From: Phytophthora quininea
Lineage: Eukaryota; Oomycota; Peronosporomycetes; Peronosporales; Peronosporaceae
Direction: 5' to 3'
DNA length: 64,000 nt
Assembly (NCBI GenBank): GCA_011947345.1
Contig: JAAVTG010000611.1
Span: 62,001-126,000 of the forward strand
Below the pieces are notes generated by a model that did no database searches, had not been told where the DNA came from, and worked only from the letters and a program-made list of their open reading frames with translations. Both the position numbers and the translations under genes were made by a program. Positions within the stretch are counted from its first letter, which is position 1. Each line of letters opens with the position of its first letter. Below are positions 1 through 11,557 of the stretch, piece after piece.

Positions 1-87
1 GCCACCTTGCAAGCACGGTTACAGGGCGTGTCGACGGTTCTTAAGGACTGCCTGCGGAATCGCTACAAGATTGTGCTGACTCGGTAG
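1..87 (+). CDS. 3' end of an unidentified gene (partial)
   Basis: The window opens in an open frame that codes 28 residues (ending KIVLTR) before a TAG stop at 85-87. The peptide is lysine/arginine-rich and has no recognisable domain. It could be the C-terminus of a gene lying to the left, or chance, since 28 codons without a stop is not strong evidence. No function is assigned. Confidence 0.25.
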   Translation, partial: ATLQARLQGVSTVLKDCLRNRYKIVLTR

Positions 88-1677
88 CAAGTCGACTCTC
101 GTGCACGGTAGCGCATGAAAATAATCAGATGTGTTGGACGACTACCACTTCGACCACGCTGTGAATTTGGATGCGTCGCCAAACGAGGTTTCGGGAGTGA
201 ACAGGACGGCTGGTGGACGATTCGAATGCGTTTTGTTGCCTGTACTCGGAATGCACGCATGCTAGACAGGTGCCATGGCGCTGCTCGCTGCATGCGGCAG
301 TCTCGTGGCGACAAATCAAGTCGACTCCGACCGAAAGAGCACTTGGCGGAAAATGGGCACGTGCGTGACGCTTTTGTTGCGGCACATTTCCTACGTGTGC
401 CAAAAGACACTGCGGCTGCTACTTTGGTGGTAAAAGGCAATGAGCGACGGAGAACTGTCGGCGTGCTGCGATGGATCACGCAGCGACGACGTGTGCTATC
501 TACTTGGGTGAGTGCTGAAAAAAAAACTATCGAGACGACGCCAGGCGCAGTGAAGTTGGAAGACGACTCGGTGCTTACCGCTTTCGCGTAGATGACGACG
601 TCTTTGAGCATGCGAGCGACAAGTTTGTGGCGGGGCTGCTGCACAGGACGCGACTGTGGGCAGAATCGCTGTGCAAGTGTCGTGCGTGTTGGCATGCCAG
701 TGTCGATTGCCACGGACGACAACTGGAGCGCGACAATGGCTAGGCTGGCTGCTGCACAACACTACGAATTCGGCGGCAACTCCTGGCCAAGTACCGGCTC
801 GTGGCATCGCCTCGACAAGTGCGATATTGGCATGTTGCGCACGGGGACTTTTCTTCAACGTCTTCCATTGTGTCACTGCTTTGGTGCGTGCTACTTGGGC
901 GTTTGGACAGCGGCGGCGACTGCTTCTGATTTTCATCAGACGGCGTGGGCAACTAGAGCTGAGGTTTGTGCTATGCGGACTTCACTTTCGTTCAACGACT
1001 TACGCGAACGATTGCTGCGGCGTTGGTCTGTGATCAGATCGGCTCGAGAGCCGACCGACAAAGTCCCCTCGCAGTGCTGCTGCAATTGCTCCGACTTTCA
1101 TCAGATGAAGCACGGCAGTGGTGGACAACGTGGCTAGCGGGTGGGCCGCGGCTTTTTCTCTCAGTTTGCAATTTGCCGAGTAGACCCCACCAGCACCCAA
1201 GCCTTTCACGTCTCGCTGGCCAAGAAGGTCGACTGGAGGATCTTTCCGAGGTACGGATAACACAACGACTGATACACGAAGTGCTGGCAAAATGCTAACA
1301 GTGTTCGTTGTGTTTATATGTTTGGCCAGCTTTTGCTGGACGGCTTCGGTCGTCTTGCTTTCGACGGGGCGGCTCTGTCGTCTGTCGGACAGCTTCGGTG
1401 CTGGGTCTGACCGGGCGAATCCACCCTCGATGCGGTGTTCGAGTTCGGTGCTGCCACTTCGACTGTTCGGTGCTGCCACTTCGACTGTTGTAGTTGGAGC
1501 CGACCACGCGGATGCCTTCGGGAGGATCTTGCGACGATACCCAAGCACTTTCACGCTTTGCGCAGCTCGTGGTCGCTGGCGGCGGCTTCTGCTAGTTGAA
1601 GGAAAAGCCCAGGCCGATTTGTTTTCGGACCGCCGCTTTCAACTTCGCCGCTGGGACGTGTACTGCGCTGTGGCACT
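88..1677. other. no confident gene; contains a 22-bp tandem duplication
   Basis: Several open stretches exist on both strands (for example about 115-591 plus) but none shows a domain, a clear start or a coherent composition. A short stretch near 575-735 on the plus strand (with residues LLHRTRLW) looks faintly protein-like before a stop and may be a relic. A 22-bp unit starting TTCGGTGCTGCC is tandemly duplicated at 1444-1465 and 1466-1487. Confidence 0.5.
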
Positions 1678-2124
1678 TTGTCGTCGGAACTTCGGCTGAG
1701 GTCCCGTGCGTCTTCCTCGTCAGTCTGCGTCACCTTCTTCCCCAGCGTCGGCCTCACGGGCTACATCACGGTGGTCGCCATGGACACGCTGCTCTTCCTA
1801 CACCTCGGACTTTCAGGGCGTGAACGAGTCGAACGTCTTGTTCTACCGGACGACCCAGCCAGAGCGTGTCAATGTGGTGCTGAAGACGCTCGCATTGGCC
1901 TCACAAGTGCAGATCGACGACGACGGCAGCTTCTTACTGCTCTTTTGCTCGGTAGGTCCAGCTGTTCGTGGAGTTCAACTGGAGACCGAGTCGGACTCCA
2001 GAAGGAAAGCAGTTTGGAGTGGCGTCTGCAGTTGGGGAATGTACGAGACTGTCAGAGAACACTGGCTTCTATTCCTTCAAAAGACTCCAGCTACGACGAA
2101 GCAGACGCCACCAAGCCGGCGTAG
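1678..2124 (+). CDS. possible 3' exons of an uncharacterised gene converging on the ABC transporter
   Basis: Protein-like sequence appears in two neighbouring frames: a hydrophobic part (GLTGYITVVAMDTLLFLH) around 1740-1803, then a charged part (ERVNVVLKTLALASQVQ) in another frame around 1860-1913. A candidate 50-nt intron runs from GTAGGT near 1952 to an AG just before 2002. Splicing it joins the second part to an open frame ending at TAG 2122-2124. That end overlaps the 3' end of the convergent ABC transporter gene by 34 bp. The change of frame near 1805 would need an indel or a further intron. I do not recognise the family; the start is not found. Confidence 0.33.
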   Translation: MSSELRLRSRASSSSVCVTFFPSVGLTGYITVVAMDTLLFLHLGLSGRERVERLVLPDDPARACQCGAEDARIGLTSADRRRRQLLTALLLGRSSCSWSSTGDRVGLQKESSLEWRLQLGNVRDCQRTLASIPSKDSSYDEADATKPA

Positions 2125-5100
2125 ATGCCGTTCATCGACAGCAGCTCGCTGTGGGTTCCTTGCTCGGCGATTTTGCCGCCGCTCACCACGCAGATCTTGT
2201 CCGCCTTGCGGATCGTCGACAGGCGGTGCGCGATGATGATCGTCGTCCGCCGCTTCAACGCCACCACCTTGTCCAGCGCCTCCTGCACCACCTTCTCGCT
2301 CTCCGAGTCCAACGCGCTCGTGGCCTCGTCCAGCAGCAGAATGTTGGGGTTCTTCAGGATGGCTCGGGCGATGGCGATGCGCTGCTTCTGACCGCCACTC
2401 AACTGCTCGCCCTTCATGCCAACTTGGGTGTCGTATCCGTCCGGGAACTTGATGATGAACTCGTGCGCGTTGGCCATCTTGGCAGCTTCTTCGATCTCCT
2501 GTTGACGTGGCGGATCCGCCAAGCCGTACGCAATGTTCTCGGCGATGGTGCCGATGAACAGCGTCGGCTCCTGACCCACCAGACCGATCTGACTGCGCAG
2601 CCAGTTCAGGTTCAGGTCCTTCAGGTTGTGTCCGTCCAGCAGAACTTCACCAGCCACAGGGTCGTAGAAGCGCTCGATCAACGAGATGATCGTGCTCTTG
2701 CCGCCGCCGCTCGGTCCGCAGAACGCGACCGTCTGACCAGCTTCAATGGTGAGGTTGTAGTGTTTGAGCACGCTGACTTCTGGTCGCGTCGGGTATCGGA
2801 AGGAAATGTCCTTGAACTCGAGTCGACCGTCGAGTTTGTTCGGCTGCAGACCGTCCGAGCTGAAGGAATCGATGGGACAAATTCGGTCTCGGATGGCAGC
2901 AATTGTCGAGCCAGCCTTGAAGGCTTTAGGAGCATCCGTGAAGAACGTCGTGGCCCCAGAAACTCCTTGGACCGATAACGTGATCGCCATGAGACTCCGC
3001 ATCATCTCGGTGGCCGTAATGGTGCCGTCGTTGACTTTCTTGGCGCCGTACCAGAAGATCAACGCGTTGGTCGCCATCATAATGAACGAGCTGAAGCCCA
3101 GAGAGACGCCGTTGATCTGCGCTTCCTTGCTTCCCTTACGGAGAGGCTCTTCTAGCAGCTCATCAAACAGCAATACAGATTTGTGCTCCACGCCGAGAGC
3201 TACCACCGTCCGGATGTTCGTCAAAACCTCGGACGCATGCGCTCCAGCAGTGGACAAGTCGTCCGAGATGAGCGAGTCGCCTTCGATCGACTTCATGCTG
3301 ATCATCTGGCCAAACACCATCAGCGGAGCGATCGCCAGCAGGATAAGCGACAGCAACCAACTCCCAAACCCGAACGAAATGACCAGAGCACCAATGATGG
3401 TAACAGTCCTTGGAACGCTTTCGCTTGCGAGTCTCCAGATAATAAAGCCACCTTCGTCGCGTTTGTTGCGAGGTCGGCAGTCAGCGCGCCGGTGGCGTTC
3501 TGCCTCTCGTCGAAGAAGCCGATGTTCTGTCGACACAAACTCTCGAAGTTCGTCTTCCTCAGACGCGTCGTCACCTTCTCCTCGATGTACTTGAAGCAGT
3601 ACGTCTGGAGGTAGGCGAAGAAGATGACCACCGCTGCTCCGACAAGGTACAAAATGCCGTACAGCTGCACCTTGTCGTACAGGTCGTCGAGGTAGGACCG
3701 ATCGCCTGTGCTCTCATACTCGCCGAATTTGTTGGTCATCGTCGTCATCATACCCGCCAACAAGACGGCCGACAGCGGAAGAGTAACGCCCGCCACACAA
3801 GCTCCGATCAGACCGAAGAGGTAGAACTTGCTCTCAGGTTTGCTCAGTCGCGCCAGGTCCACCAGTCCAAAGGGTTTCCTCTCCACCTCATTCGTTTCCA
3901 CCTCGTCCGTAGACTTATTCGACTTGATTGAGATGCCGCTCATTGATCGAGCTGCTTTCGTTGTCATCATCTGCGCAGACTCAGGTTCCACTTCTTCCTC
4001 TCGTGATCGCAGCTCTTGAATGCGGTACATGTTCTGGTAAATGCCATGTTCGATCTCCAACAGCTCATTGTGTGTGCCGCTCTCAACAATATGCCCTCGT
4101 TCAGAACCACAATCTTGTCCGCGCCACGGATCGTGCTCAGTCGATGCGCGATCACTAGCGTCGTCATGTTCGTCGTGGCCATCAGGTCGTTCAGCGCCGC
4201 CTGCACCACCTTCTCGCTCTCGTTGTCCAACGCACTCGTGGCTTCGTCCAGCACCAAAATCTTGGGCTTGCGGATGATGGCTCGAGCGATGGCGACCCGC
4301 TGCTTCTGACCTCCAGACAACGACACTCCTTTCTCGCCCACCAGCGTGTCGTACTGCTGCGGCAACGACATGATGAAGTTGTGCGCGTTCGACAGCTTGC
4401 AGGCTTCAATCGCCTCCTCTCGAGTGACATTGTCCGCTCCCATGGCGATGTTCTCGAAGATGGTGGTCGCGAACAGCACTGGTTCCTGGGAGACCATACC
4501 GATCTGCGATCGAAGCCACTTGACGTTCAACGTCTTGATGTCGCGGCCGTCCAGGTAGATGGTGCCGCTGGTGGGGTCGTAGAACCTCTCGATCAGTGCG
4601 ATCAGTGTACTTTTACCGCCACCGCTAGCACCGGCAAACGCGACAGTCTGGCCGCTCTCAATGGTGACATTGTAGTCCCTTAGAATTTGAGCGTCGGGTC
4701 TGCTTGGGTAGGTGAAGTTGACATTCACCGCCTCGATCTTGCCTTCACACGAGTCTGGGATGATTCCTTGGTCGTCTTTCTCTGCGTCGATAGCACTTGG
4801 TGTGTCGAGGATAGCGAATAGTTCTTCAGCAGCCCGGTGGCCTTGGAAACTGCAGTAATGTTCGGCGACACTAACCCGAGAGCGAACGCGCCCATCAGAA
4901 CGCCAAAGTATGCAGCGAACACATCACCGGGCGTTGCTTTGCCTTGAGAAGCCTTCCAACCACCATACCAGAGGCCAGCGCCTTCCATGATCAAGATACT
5001 TCCCTGCATCACGGCCATCACTAGCGACGATAGTTTATGCAGAGCGATGTTCTCCTCTCGGCCATAAAAACTTTGTTGTCGAACTTGGCGATCGCCTTGT

Positions 5101-5905
5101 TCTCCCCATTGAGAGAAGCCACCGTGCGAATGGAGCCCAAAGTCTCCTCAGCCACCGAGCCAGCTTCAGCGTAGACTTTCTGGGCCCACTCGGACTTGGC
5201 ACTCAGCGTCTTGATGAACCAACTCAACGACAGCGTCATAATTGGCACGACGCAAGCCATGACGAGCGTGATGTCCCAACCTCGAGCAAAGCCGATGATG
5301 AAGCCGACGCAGACCTGGATCGTGTAGCGGAATAAATCCCCGAGCTTCTTGCCCATGCCGTCCTTGATCTTGACAGTATCCCCCGTCAAGCGACTGGACA
5401 GTTGCAGCGCGTCGTGATCGTCGTACCAACTGATATCGAGGTACAGCATGTGCTTAAGAGCTTCGCTTCTTAGTATCTTCATCTGTCGCTCAGCACTGTA
5501 GTAGAACGCCACGTACGAGACGTAGTCCGAGATGAATAACCCCACTGCGATCAGCGCGAAATTGCGAGCCGCCTTGTTGATCACGTCCAGGTCGATTGGT
5601 GTGGCGGAAAAACCCGTGAGAGCGTCACCAAAGACGATGGCCATGAGTGGGAATAGGGCGCCGTTCGCCCCCGTCACGATGATACCGACGACAAACAGAA
5701 GCTTGTCGAGCGGCGTAGCGTAGCGGTACAGATGCGTGAACTTGAAAGAGGACGGTCCTCCGTGGACGATCTGTTGGCTGAGATCGGTCTTGTCTTGTTC
5801 GCTGTCCTTCATAACGACCGCCTTTGCCGGCTCATCGGCGGAAGCTGGCGACTCCATCCGACCGTAAGGAGTGGCCTCCATCTTGGACGTGTCCAAGCTC
5901 GGCAT
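2091..5905 (-). CDS. full-length ABCB/MDR-type (P-glycoprotein) ABC transporter
   Basis: This codes an export pump of the multidrug/P-glycoprotein group, about 1272 residues in the order TMD1-NBD1-TMD2-NBD2, expected in the plasma membrane. The start is ATG at 5905; the end is TAG at 2091-2093. NBD1 has Walker A GASGGGKST (about residue 425), signature LSGGQKQR (about 531) and Walker B LVLDEATSALD. NBD2 has Walker A GPSGGGKST (about 1070), LSGGQKQR and LLLDEATSALD. Both YPSRPD/YPTRPE A-loops and both H-loops (IAHRLSTIR) are present. The frame is interrupted four times, near 5055, 4840, 4095 and 3405. Each break is explained by one missing base, three of them in G-runs, and total length plus four is a multiple of three. 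All motifs are intact, so I read this as a working gene with consensus errors. The substrate cannot be inferred. Confidence 0.93.
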
Positions 5906-6824
5906 GAAGTTGTTGGAGCTTTGGTAGTGATGAAGCGCTGGTGAAATGGGAAATGAGCAGCTTGTTCACGTGTGCGGTGCTTGTTGATGGTCGCGGTGCT
6001 GACGGAATGCAGGTTGACGGTCGTCAACATTGCCGCTTGCAATCACCGACACACTTCAGTCTTGCTCGATTACAGACGCACCGCCTACGTTCTCAAGCGT
6101 CCGTCATTGTGTATACCTTTTCACTGTCCGCACTTGCCTTTGCGTTTAACTGCTGGCTCGGTGATCTTGGTGGAGCACTTGACTAAGCGGCGCAACGTTC
6201 ACGCTTGAATCTCCAGCGCCAATTAATCAAATCTCCACCTCCTAAAGCCACACGAACAGTGATCCAGAAACGGCCAGCTCACTCTGCCTCTTCAGCTTTA
6301 GCCGTGCTCTGCCACGTAGCGCGACGACTGCATAGTCTTTAGCTTCCTAAGACGGAGGGCATTGCAGCAAATCCCTGGGCCGACCTAGAGGATGTCGTTG
6401 GTTGTAGCCACGAAGATCAAACTGCTCGACCTTCCACGCACGTTTCCAGCAGCCAGCTCGCAGGGTGCGAGGCACATCCTTGAGTCCGACGGAGCCGATC
6501 TTGCTGCGGATCGGCAGCGTCCGACATCTGTGGACAGCAGAGGCTATCCGCATGTCAACAGAAGCGAGTTGAAGTCGGTCCGTGCGACTCAACGCCAGTC
6601 AACGCTAGCAGCTACCGAACCTCAACGCTGTCTTGGTCAGCGCAATGTGAGCATTGAACCAGTATGTCCCACACGCACCGCCTCCATCCTTTGCTTGGAT
6701 GGCAAACACGTCCAGCACTGCACTCCATGGCATCGTTACTTCACTTTACTTTTACGTTGTTAGAATACTTTGTCAATCATCAAGCAGACCAAGCAGGGGC
6801 TCATAGCGCCCCCAGTCCTCACTC
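5906..6824. other. intergenic, no gene seen
   Basis: This 0.9-kb gap lies between the start of the ABC transporter and the 3' end of the first PH-like gene. The first few hundred bases (5906-6200) are the presumed promoter of the transporter. A few 80-120-codon open stretches exist on either strand, but they lack domains and coherent composition. No RNA gene or repeat was recognised. Confidence 0.5.
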
Positions 6825-7433
6825 TTACAGCTGCAACTGCGCGCGTCGACGGCGCAGCTTCAGCGCGCCCTTGAGCGTCTGGGTCACGGTCTTCCACTTC
6901 CCCAAGCTCGCCTTCTCACACACCACGATCTGATTCTCTGCTTGGTGGTGGTTTGCGTTGTTTGCACCGTGCACGAGTGCCTTGGCCAGTGCATTCCAGA
7001 AGTTTTTCTTTAGCAGCAACCTGCGGCGCATTTGCCGTCTCCTCTTGAGGGAATTTGCCCACCGCAGTGGCCACGTGGCTGTGCCATCGGTAGAACGACG
7101 CAGCGTCAGGTAGACAGAGCTGTATGCTGGCCGACGTGGCAGTGTCCGTGAATCGCAGACGGCGGTTGTCGGCCGCTGCTTGCAGCGCCGTGACACGCAC
7201 CCGAAGCAGCAGACTCTTGGCCGACGCGTCTTCGTAGCGATAGAGCCACAACAAGTTGCCGCAGACGCGAAGACTCGCGTCCAGCAGTCGGGCAGCAGTT
7301 CGGCGTCTCGTTGCCAGTAGACCCAGTCGCTGAGCGGTCTCTGCAGCTGCACGAAGACTTGCAGCTCCTGGGTCTGCGGGTCTTCAGCTTGAGTGGCGTC
7401 CTCGTCCATCGAGTCGCTGCCGTTCGTCAGCAT
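6825..7433 (-). CDS. small PH-like domain protein, paralogue 1
   Basis: About 202 residues from ATG 7433. After an acidic N-terminus comes the run DWVYWQRDAELLPDCWTRVF, then LWLYRYEDASAKSLLLRV, LRFTDT and a serine/alanine/leucine strand ending FYRWHSHVATAV. The layout W-Y-W-Q-R-D ... C-W-T ... L-W-L/F ... L-R-[FV]-T-D ... W fits a pleckstrin-homology-like beta-barrel closed by a C-terminal helix, so lipid or protein binding is likely. The gene at 8557-9067 matches it domain for domain. The C-terminal tail is basic (LRRRRAQLQL). The frame shifts twice: one base lost near 7260, and one extra base in an A-run near 7008, which cancel in length. The PH assignment is by pattern, not by search. Confidence 0.55.
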   Translation of the reverse strand: MLTNGSDSMDEDATQAEDPQTQELQVFVQLQRPLSDWVYWQRDAELLPDCWTRVFASAATCCGSIATKTRRPRVCCFGCVSRRCKQRPTTAVCDSRTLPRRPAYSSVYLTLRRSTDGTATWPLRWANSLKRRRQMRRRLLLKKNFWNALAKALVHGANNANHHQAENQIVVCEKASLGKWKTVTQTLKGALKLRRRRAQLQL

Positions 7434-8556
7434 CGTGGAGCGCAGCGACTCGCGCGCGCTGCGTCTTGAGGCTCGCCATTTACGGAGAAGAAGATGAGGA
7501 AGGAAGGTTCTCTATTGACGCGTGTGCAGCGTGGTTTGCGGGACTCGGGGCTGTCGCTGCGTAGCGGTCTGGCCACGTGCCGATGACTCAGCGCCATGCT
7601 CTGCTTGCAGCCGACCGAGCTAATTGGGAAATGAGCCGCAAGCCACGGTGGATGTGGGCGTGCGACAGGACAAGCAGCGACCGTCTGGTGGTGGACCTGA
7701 GAACCGGTCACTTTAGTCCCTTGCAACGGAAGCTCGCCGAGACGTAGATGAAGACTGGAGAAGCCCCGTGAAGCAACGTCTTGGTGGGGAGGACGACTGG
7801 ATGGCCATGAAGACGAGCTGCCACGGCTTGGGGCCGCGCACAAGTTCAGTTGACTTGAGCGCGTGCGGATAGTATATCACGTGCTATCCACTCGGCTCTT
7901 GATTCTAGCCACTGTAAACGATAGTAAGCTGATCGGAAGATCGATTTGCTCTGCTCGGTCTCAGAGACCAACTCGCAGCCGATCTCGTTGACCTTGCAGC
8001 GGGCTCGCCTGCACCAGTTAAACCCCGCACAGGCTGCACGGTTCTTGCCCAGGGCAAGTTGTTCGCCAGCGGCAGCCGGTGACGGACCGCGCGCTTGGCA
8101 CGTCCGCTCTCTCGTTTCATTGGGTGGGTCGTCGTCGCTAGTGCTTGCTTGGCCTTGAAGCTAACTCGACTAGAAGCGTGCCACGCGGCTTGCTTAGTTG
8201 ATACGGCACATGTGCAGCAAGGGAAACATTGCTTCGAGGCCAAAGTCTGCTTGTCTATGCTGCTGCTGCTTGGGGTCATGATGGGATCCATGCACATGTA
8301 CACCTGCAGATTTAGCGTTCGCTTCTGCCAAGCTGTCGCGGAGGTCACGAACAGAGCGATGTTGAGGGAGACATGTTCAGCCAAGTCGCGAGAACGTAGA
8401 TGGCTTGGTCTCCAAGTAGCGCCGACATCGCTGGACGCTTTGCACGTCGTCGCTCTGCTCTATACTGAAACGTGTGGCGTTTGGCTGGCCGATCGTGAGC
8501 TGCCACATGACCAGTATCCTCTTTGGTCTGCTGTATTCACATCTTCACTAAGATCT
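7434..8556. other. intergenic, no gene seen
   Basis: This 1.1-kb stretch separates the two PH-like paralogues. It has open frames of 138 and 180 codons (7427-7843 minus, 8095-8637 plus), but neither begins with a credible ATG context plus domain, and composition is unlike the neighbouring genes. It probably holds the promoter of the first gene and the 3' flank of the second. Confidence 0.5.
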
Positions 8557-9067
8557 CTAGTCTATTTGCTCAGCTCCTTCATACCTCATGCGCAGCTTGT
8601 TATTTGGTCGGTTGATGAATCCCCACGACTTTGCTAGTTGGGTTACAGCGTCTCTACATTTCACGCGCTTGGGAACTCGACGGTAGTCTTCCAGCGTGCC
8701 TCGGCAGTGGCTCGACCGCGGGAGATCTCGCACATTAACTCCACTGGAGCGGAAGAACGCGGTCGTCATGTCAGCCGCGTTGGTTAGCATCGTACTCCAC
8801 CGTCCAAAGTCGTCGTCGTTGTACAAACTCAGGTGAAGCTCCTCGCCGCTTGGATCGGTCACACGCAGCATTCGATCGCCAACTTTCTCCACACTTGCAA
8901 TAGCAATCTGGACGAGCAAGCCTTGAGGCACCGATTCTTCGTGTTGGAAAAGCCACAGGAAGGCGTCGTCCAGAACTGCAAATGCCTTCGTCCAGCAGTT
9001 CGGGAGCTGTGGATCACGCTGCCAGTACACCCAGCTCTTCAATACTTTCCTTGTTGCTTCATCCATC
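8557..9067 (-). CDS. small PH-like domain protein, paralogue 2
   Basis: An uninterrupted 169-residue frame from ATG 9067 (MDEATRK) to the stop at 8557. The same frame is open to 9204 but has no upstream ATG. It contains SWVYWQRDPQLPNCWTKAF, LWLFQHEESVPQGLLVQIAI, MLRVTDPSGEELHLSLYN and FGRWSTMLTNA. These are the same strand-and-final-helix blocks as in paralogue 1, consistent with a PH-like fold. A basic tail follows (DYRRVPKRVKCRD). Being intact, it supports the view that the double break in paralogue 1 is not original. The pair arose by tandem duplication. Ligand and location are unknown. Confidence 0.6.
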
Positions 9068-9549
9068 TTGGATACCGGTTGCAGGTTTGGCGACGCGGCC
9101 AATTGACACTTTTTAATATCGTCGACTATGGACGAGTTCGAAGAAGGAGACACATGTGTCACTCTTGATAAATGCCATAGTGATCTTGTTGCAGAGGATC
9201 CCAAGACTCCTGACCACCACTCACCAGGTTTATAGTCGAAAGACCATCACTCCGAGGTTTCATAGTTGAAGTTGTCCGTAGTAGCTCCACCACAACAAAC
9301 AGCGAACACGACAATGGATCGATCAGCGCTGTTGATACATTCGTGAGTGTTTTATCTCCTTGGATGTTTCTCCTCTTTTTTCTTTCTGCTATGGTACGTT
9401 GACACTATCCACAATCTGTAGCGCCCTCGCTGCTCGTCTCCGTTCGTCCTCACCCGTGTCTCTCAATAGTCAGCAATGTAGCTGGTGTCGGTAGACCAAA
9501 ATGGTGGCAAAAACGATATTGGCTGCGTCTTGATGCCGCTCACAGTTCG
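9068..9549. other. intergenic, no gene seen
   Basis: About 480 bp between the start of the second PH-like gene and the stop of the telobox Myb gene. There is no convincing frame; it should hold the promoter of the PH-like gene and the 3' UTR of the Myb gene. A T-rich stretch lies around 9345-9390. Confidence 0.45.
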
Positions 9550-11557
9550 CTATACCAATGGATCGCGACTAGCGCCTGTCACAAACATTTCGTTAGTTAT
9601 TGTGGAAAAAAGCAACAAAATAGCGAACATACCGGTGGCAGGCGTAGCAGAAACACTACTTCCTTGGGCCTGAAGCAAACTCTCCATAGACGGTGAGAGC
9701 AGTCCCCCACCTTCATACTGACCCCATCATTGAGTTTGTCAGACAGAGCATTGCCATCCCGCGCATTGCCTCGTCCTCTAGACGCACCTCGTGAAGTCGT
9801 ACCGCTTTGTTGGTTCGCGTTCGTCGATTGGCCTTTTTGCTGGTGCTGAGGTTGCTGCTGAGCCTGAGGGTTGGCTGCCGCCATCACCGCAGCAGCCAGT
9901 TGCTGCTGTTGAAGCTGTCGCTGTTGCAGATGCTGTTGGTGCTGTTGATACTGTTGCTGTTGGAGCTGCGCTTGCTGCGACTGCGACTGTGGCATGGTGT
10001 AGTACAGACCTTGGTTTGGAACAAGTTGGTTGCCTACAAGCTGATAGCCAGGGAGGCCAGCGCTGTATGCGTTGCCTGACGAGCTCATCATTTGGAACGG
10101 TTGCTTGCTTTGTTGCACCTGCGAATGGGACCGAAGTTGCTGCTGCTGAAGTAGTTGTGCCTGCGCTGCTCGAGCCTGCGCATGTGCGATAGCTTGCGCT
10201 TGAGCTTGCGCCTGAGCGTGGGCTTGAGCTTGTGCTTGTGCTTGTGCTGTGCTTGTGCCTGAGCTTGTGCATGAGCTTGTGCATGAGCGGATTGCTGTCT
10301 AGACTGCGTTGAGCTCATCTGCTGCAAGTTCATGCCTTGCGACATATGCGGAGGCGGCACTGAGTAAGCTCCTCCTAGATAGAGATTTGGATCCGCAAAC
10401 ATGGCAGAGGTTGCGTTGTTAGCCTGAACAAGCAACGTTGCTGCCTGTTGACTTGCTGCTGACATGCTCGAGGACATCCTACTCGTCCCGTTAACTGCAG
10501 CTGACACTGCTGCAGCCAATTGTGCAGGTGGGGTCGACGTAAACTTTAACTCTGACGAGGTGGTCGGCGCTGACGTTTTGATGGTCGTAGTCGCTGCTTC
10601 TGACGTTGCTGCAGTTGACGACACTGCTGCAGACGACGTTGGCGTGGAGGACGCCGACGATCGCCTGCTGGACGAGTGGTCTACCGTTAAATTAGACATA
10701 TTTCCGGATCGCTTCATTGTGCGGAACTTGTCCTTCAGCTGTACGTTGGATCGGTCGTTAAACTTTGGTCCCAGCTCCTTGTCCACGAGGATAAGTGACC
10801 AGACATTTCTCTGCCCATTGTACTTCCGCACGCCTTCCACCAGTGCGTCCTCCTCGATCTTTGTGAATGGTCGATATTTCCGGTGGTTCTTCCGGTTCTC
10901 TGTGTACGCCGCCAGCTCTGGTCTCGTTTTGATCAACGTCCGCCACTTGTCCTTTAAATCCACGCCGCTTCTACCGTGAAACAAATGTCCTAAATGGGGG
11001 TCTCTTAGGATAGAACTCCACGGACAACTATCATCAGCGTATCGTTGCACACCAAGCACCAAGGCCGTCACTTCGTGCGGGCAATATTTCCGTCGCTTTC
11101 CTTTCACTCGCTCGCCAACATTTTCGCACGCAAATTCGGGTGAGTTACGTGGGAACGCGTAGCCTCCAGCTGCAGTGGCCGCTGCATTGGCAGCCTGGAC
11201 TGCAGCCGACACCAAATTGTTTGCTGTAGTGCTCTGTCCAATAGTTCCCGAGACTGGGTACTGCATTCCTGGCTGTTGTTGCTGCATTTGTCCCGGCTGT
11301 GATTGCTGTTGCATTTGAGCCTGAGCCTGAGCCTGAGCTTGAGCCTGAGCTTGCAATTGCTGCATGTGGTGCTGCTGCAATTGGTACTGTTGCTGCTGAT
11401 GGAGCTGTTGCTGGAGCTGCATTTGCTGCTGGGCCTGCAAGTGTTCCGGTTTGACATGCTGCTGTAACTGCGCTGTCTGCGTGGTATTCACTGCAGGCTG
11501 TTGAGCCCCAGCAAGCTGAGGCGAGTCCGCCACTGTCTTCGTCGGTGCTCGCGGCAT
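9550..11557 (-). CDS. Q-rich protein with two telobox-type Myb/SANT domains
   Basis: About 650 residues from ATG 11557 (MPRAPTK) once one intron (9576-9632) is removed. A Q/A-rich N-terminus is followed by two Myb-like repeats: residues about 153-212, ending in the telobox motif VDLKDKWRTL, and about 226-284, ending VQLKDKFRTM. The rest is Ser/Ala-rich and then Q-rich with QA, AQAH and QQ runs. The telobox is the third Myb helix of telomeric-repeat (TTAGGG) binding proteins of the TRF/TRFL type, so nuclear DNA binding at telomeres or telomere-like promoter sites is the likely role. Two breaks, near 10245 (inside the QA repeat) and 9705 (a G-run), each fit one missing base, and spliced length plus two is a multiple of three. 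The C-terminus after splicing ends SRDPLV. An LDB-like or other transcriptional role is the alternative. Confidence 0.8.
9576..9632 (-). other. 57-nt intron in the telobox Myb gene
   Basis: On the minus strand the donor is GTATGTTCGC, there is a pyrimidine-rich middle, a CTAAC branch-like site and an acceptor GTGACAG. Removal joins codons in phase 1 and gives a short clean C-terminus ending at TAG 9550-9552. Size and signals match typical oomycete introns. Confidence 0.7.

Noticed and set aside
115..591. 158-codon open frame near the left edge
   Set aside because: Arginine- and cysteine-rich with no domain, signal or paralogue; equally long frames exist antisense to it.
2091..5905. Programmed ribosomal frameshifting or many tiny introns to explain the ABC transporter breaks
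   Set aside because: Each break needs exactly one base, usually in a run, with no room for an intron and no slippery-site pattern.
7427..7843. 138-codon open frame on the minus strand between the PH-like genes
   Set aside because: No domain, composition rich in Ser/Pro/His typical of shadow frames, and it overlaps the start of the PH-like gene.
8095..8637. 180-codon open frame on the plus strand
   Set aside because: It begins without an ATG in a credible context and runs antisense into the intact PH-like gene; the hydrophobic part alone is not enough.
9790..10340. Tandem Q/A-coding repeat region as a CRISPR-like or satellite array
   Set aside because: The units are codon repeats within the Myb gene's Q/A tract, without spacers.
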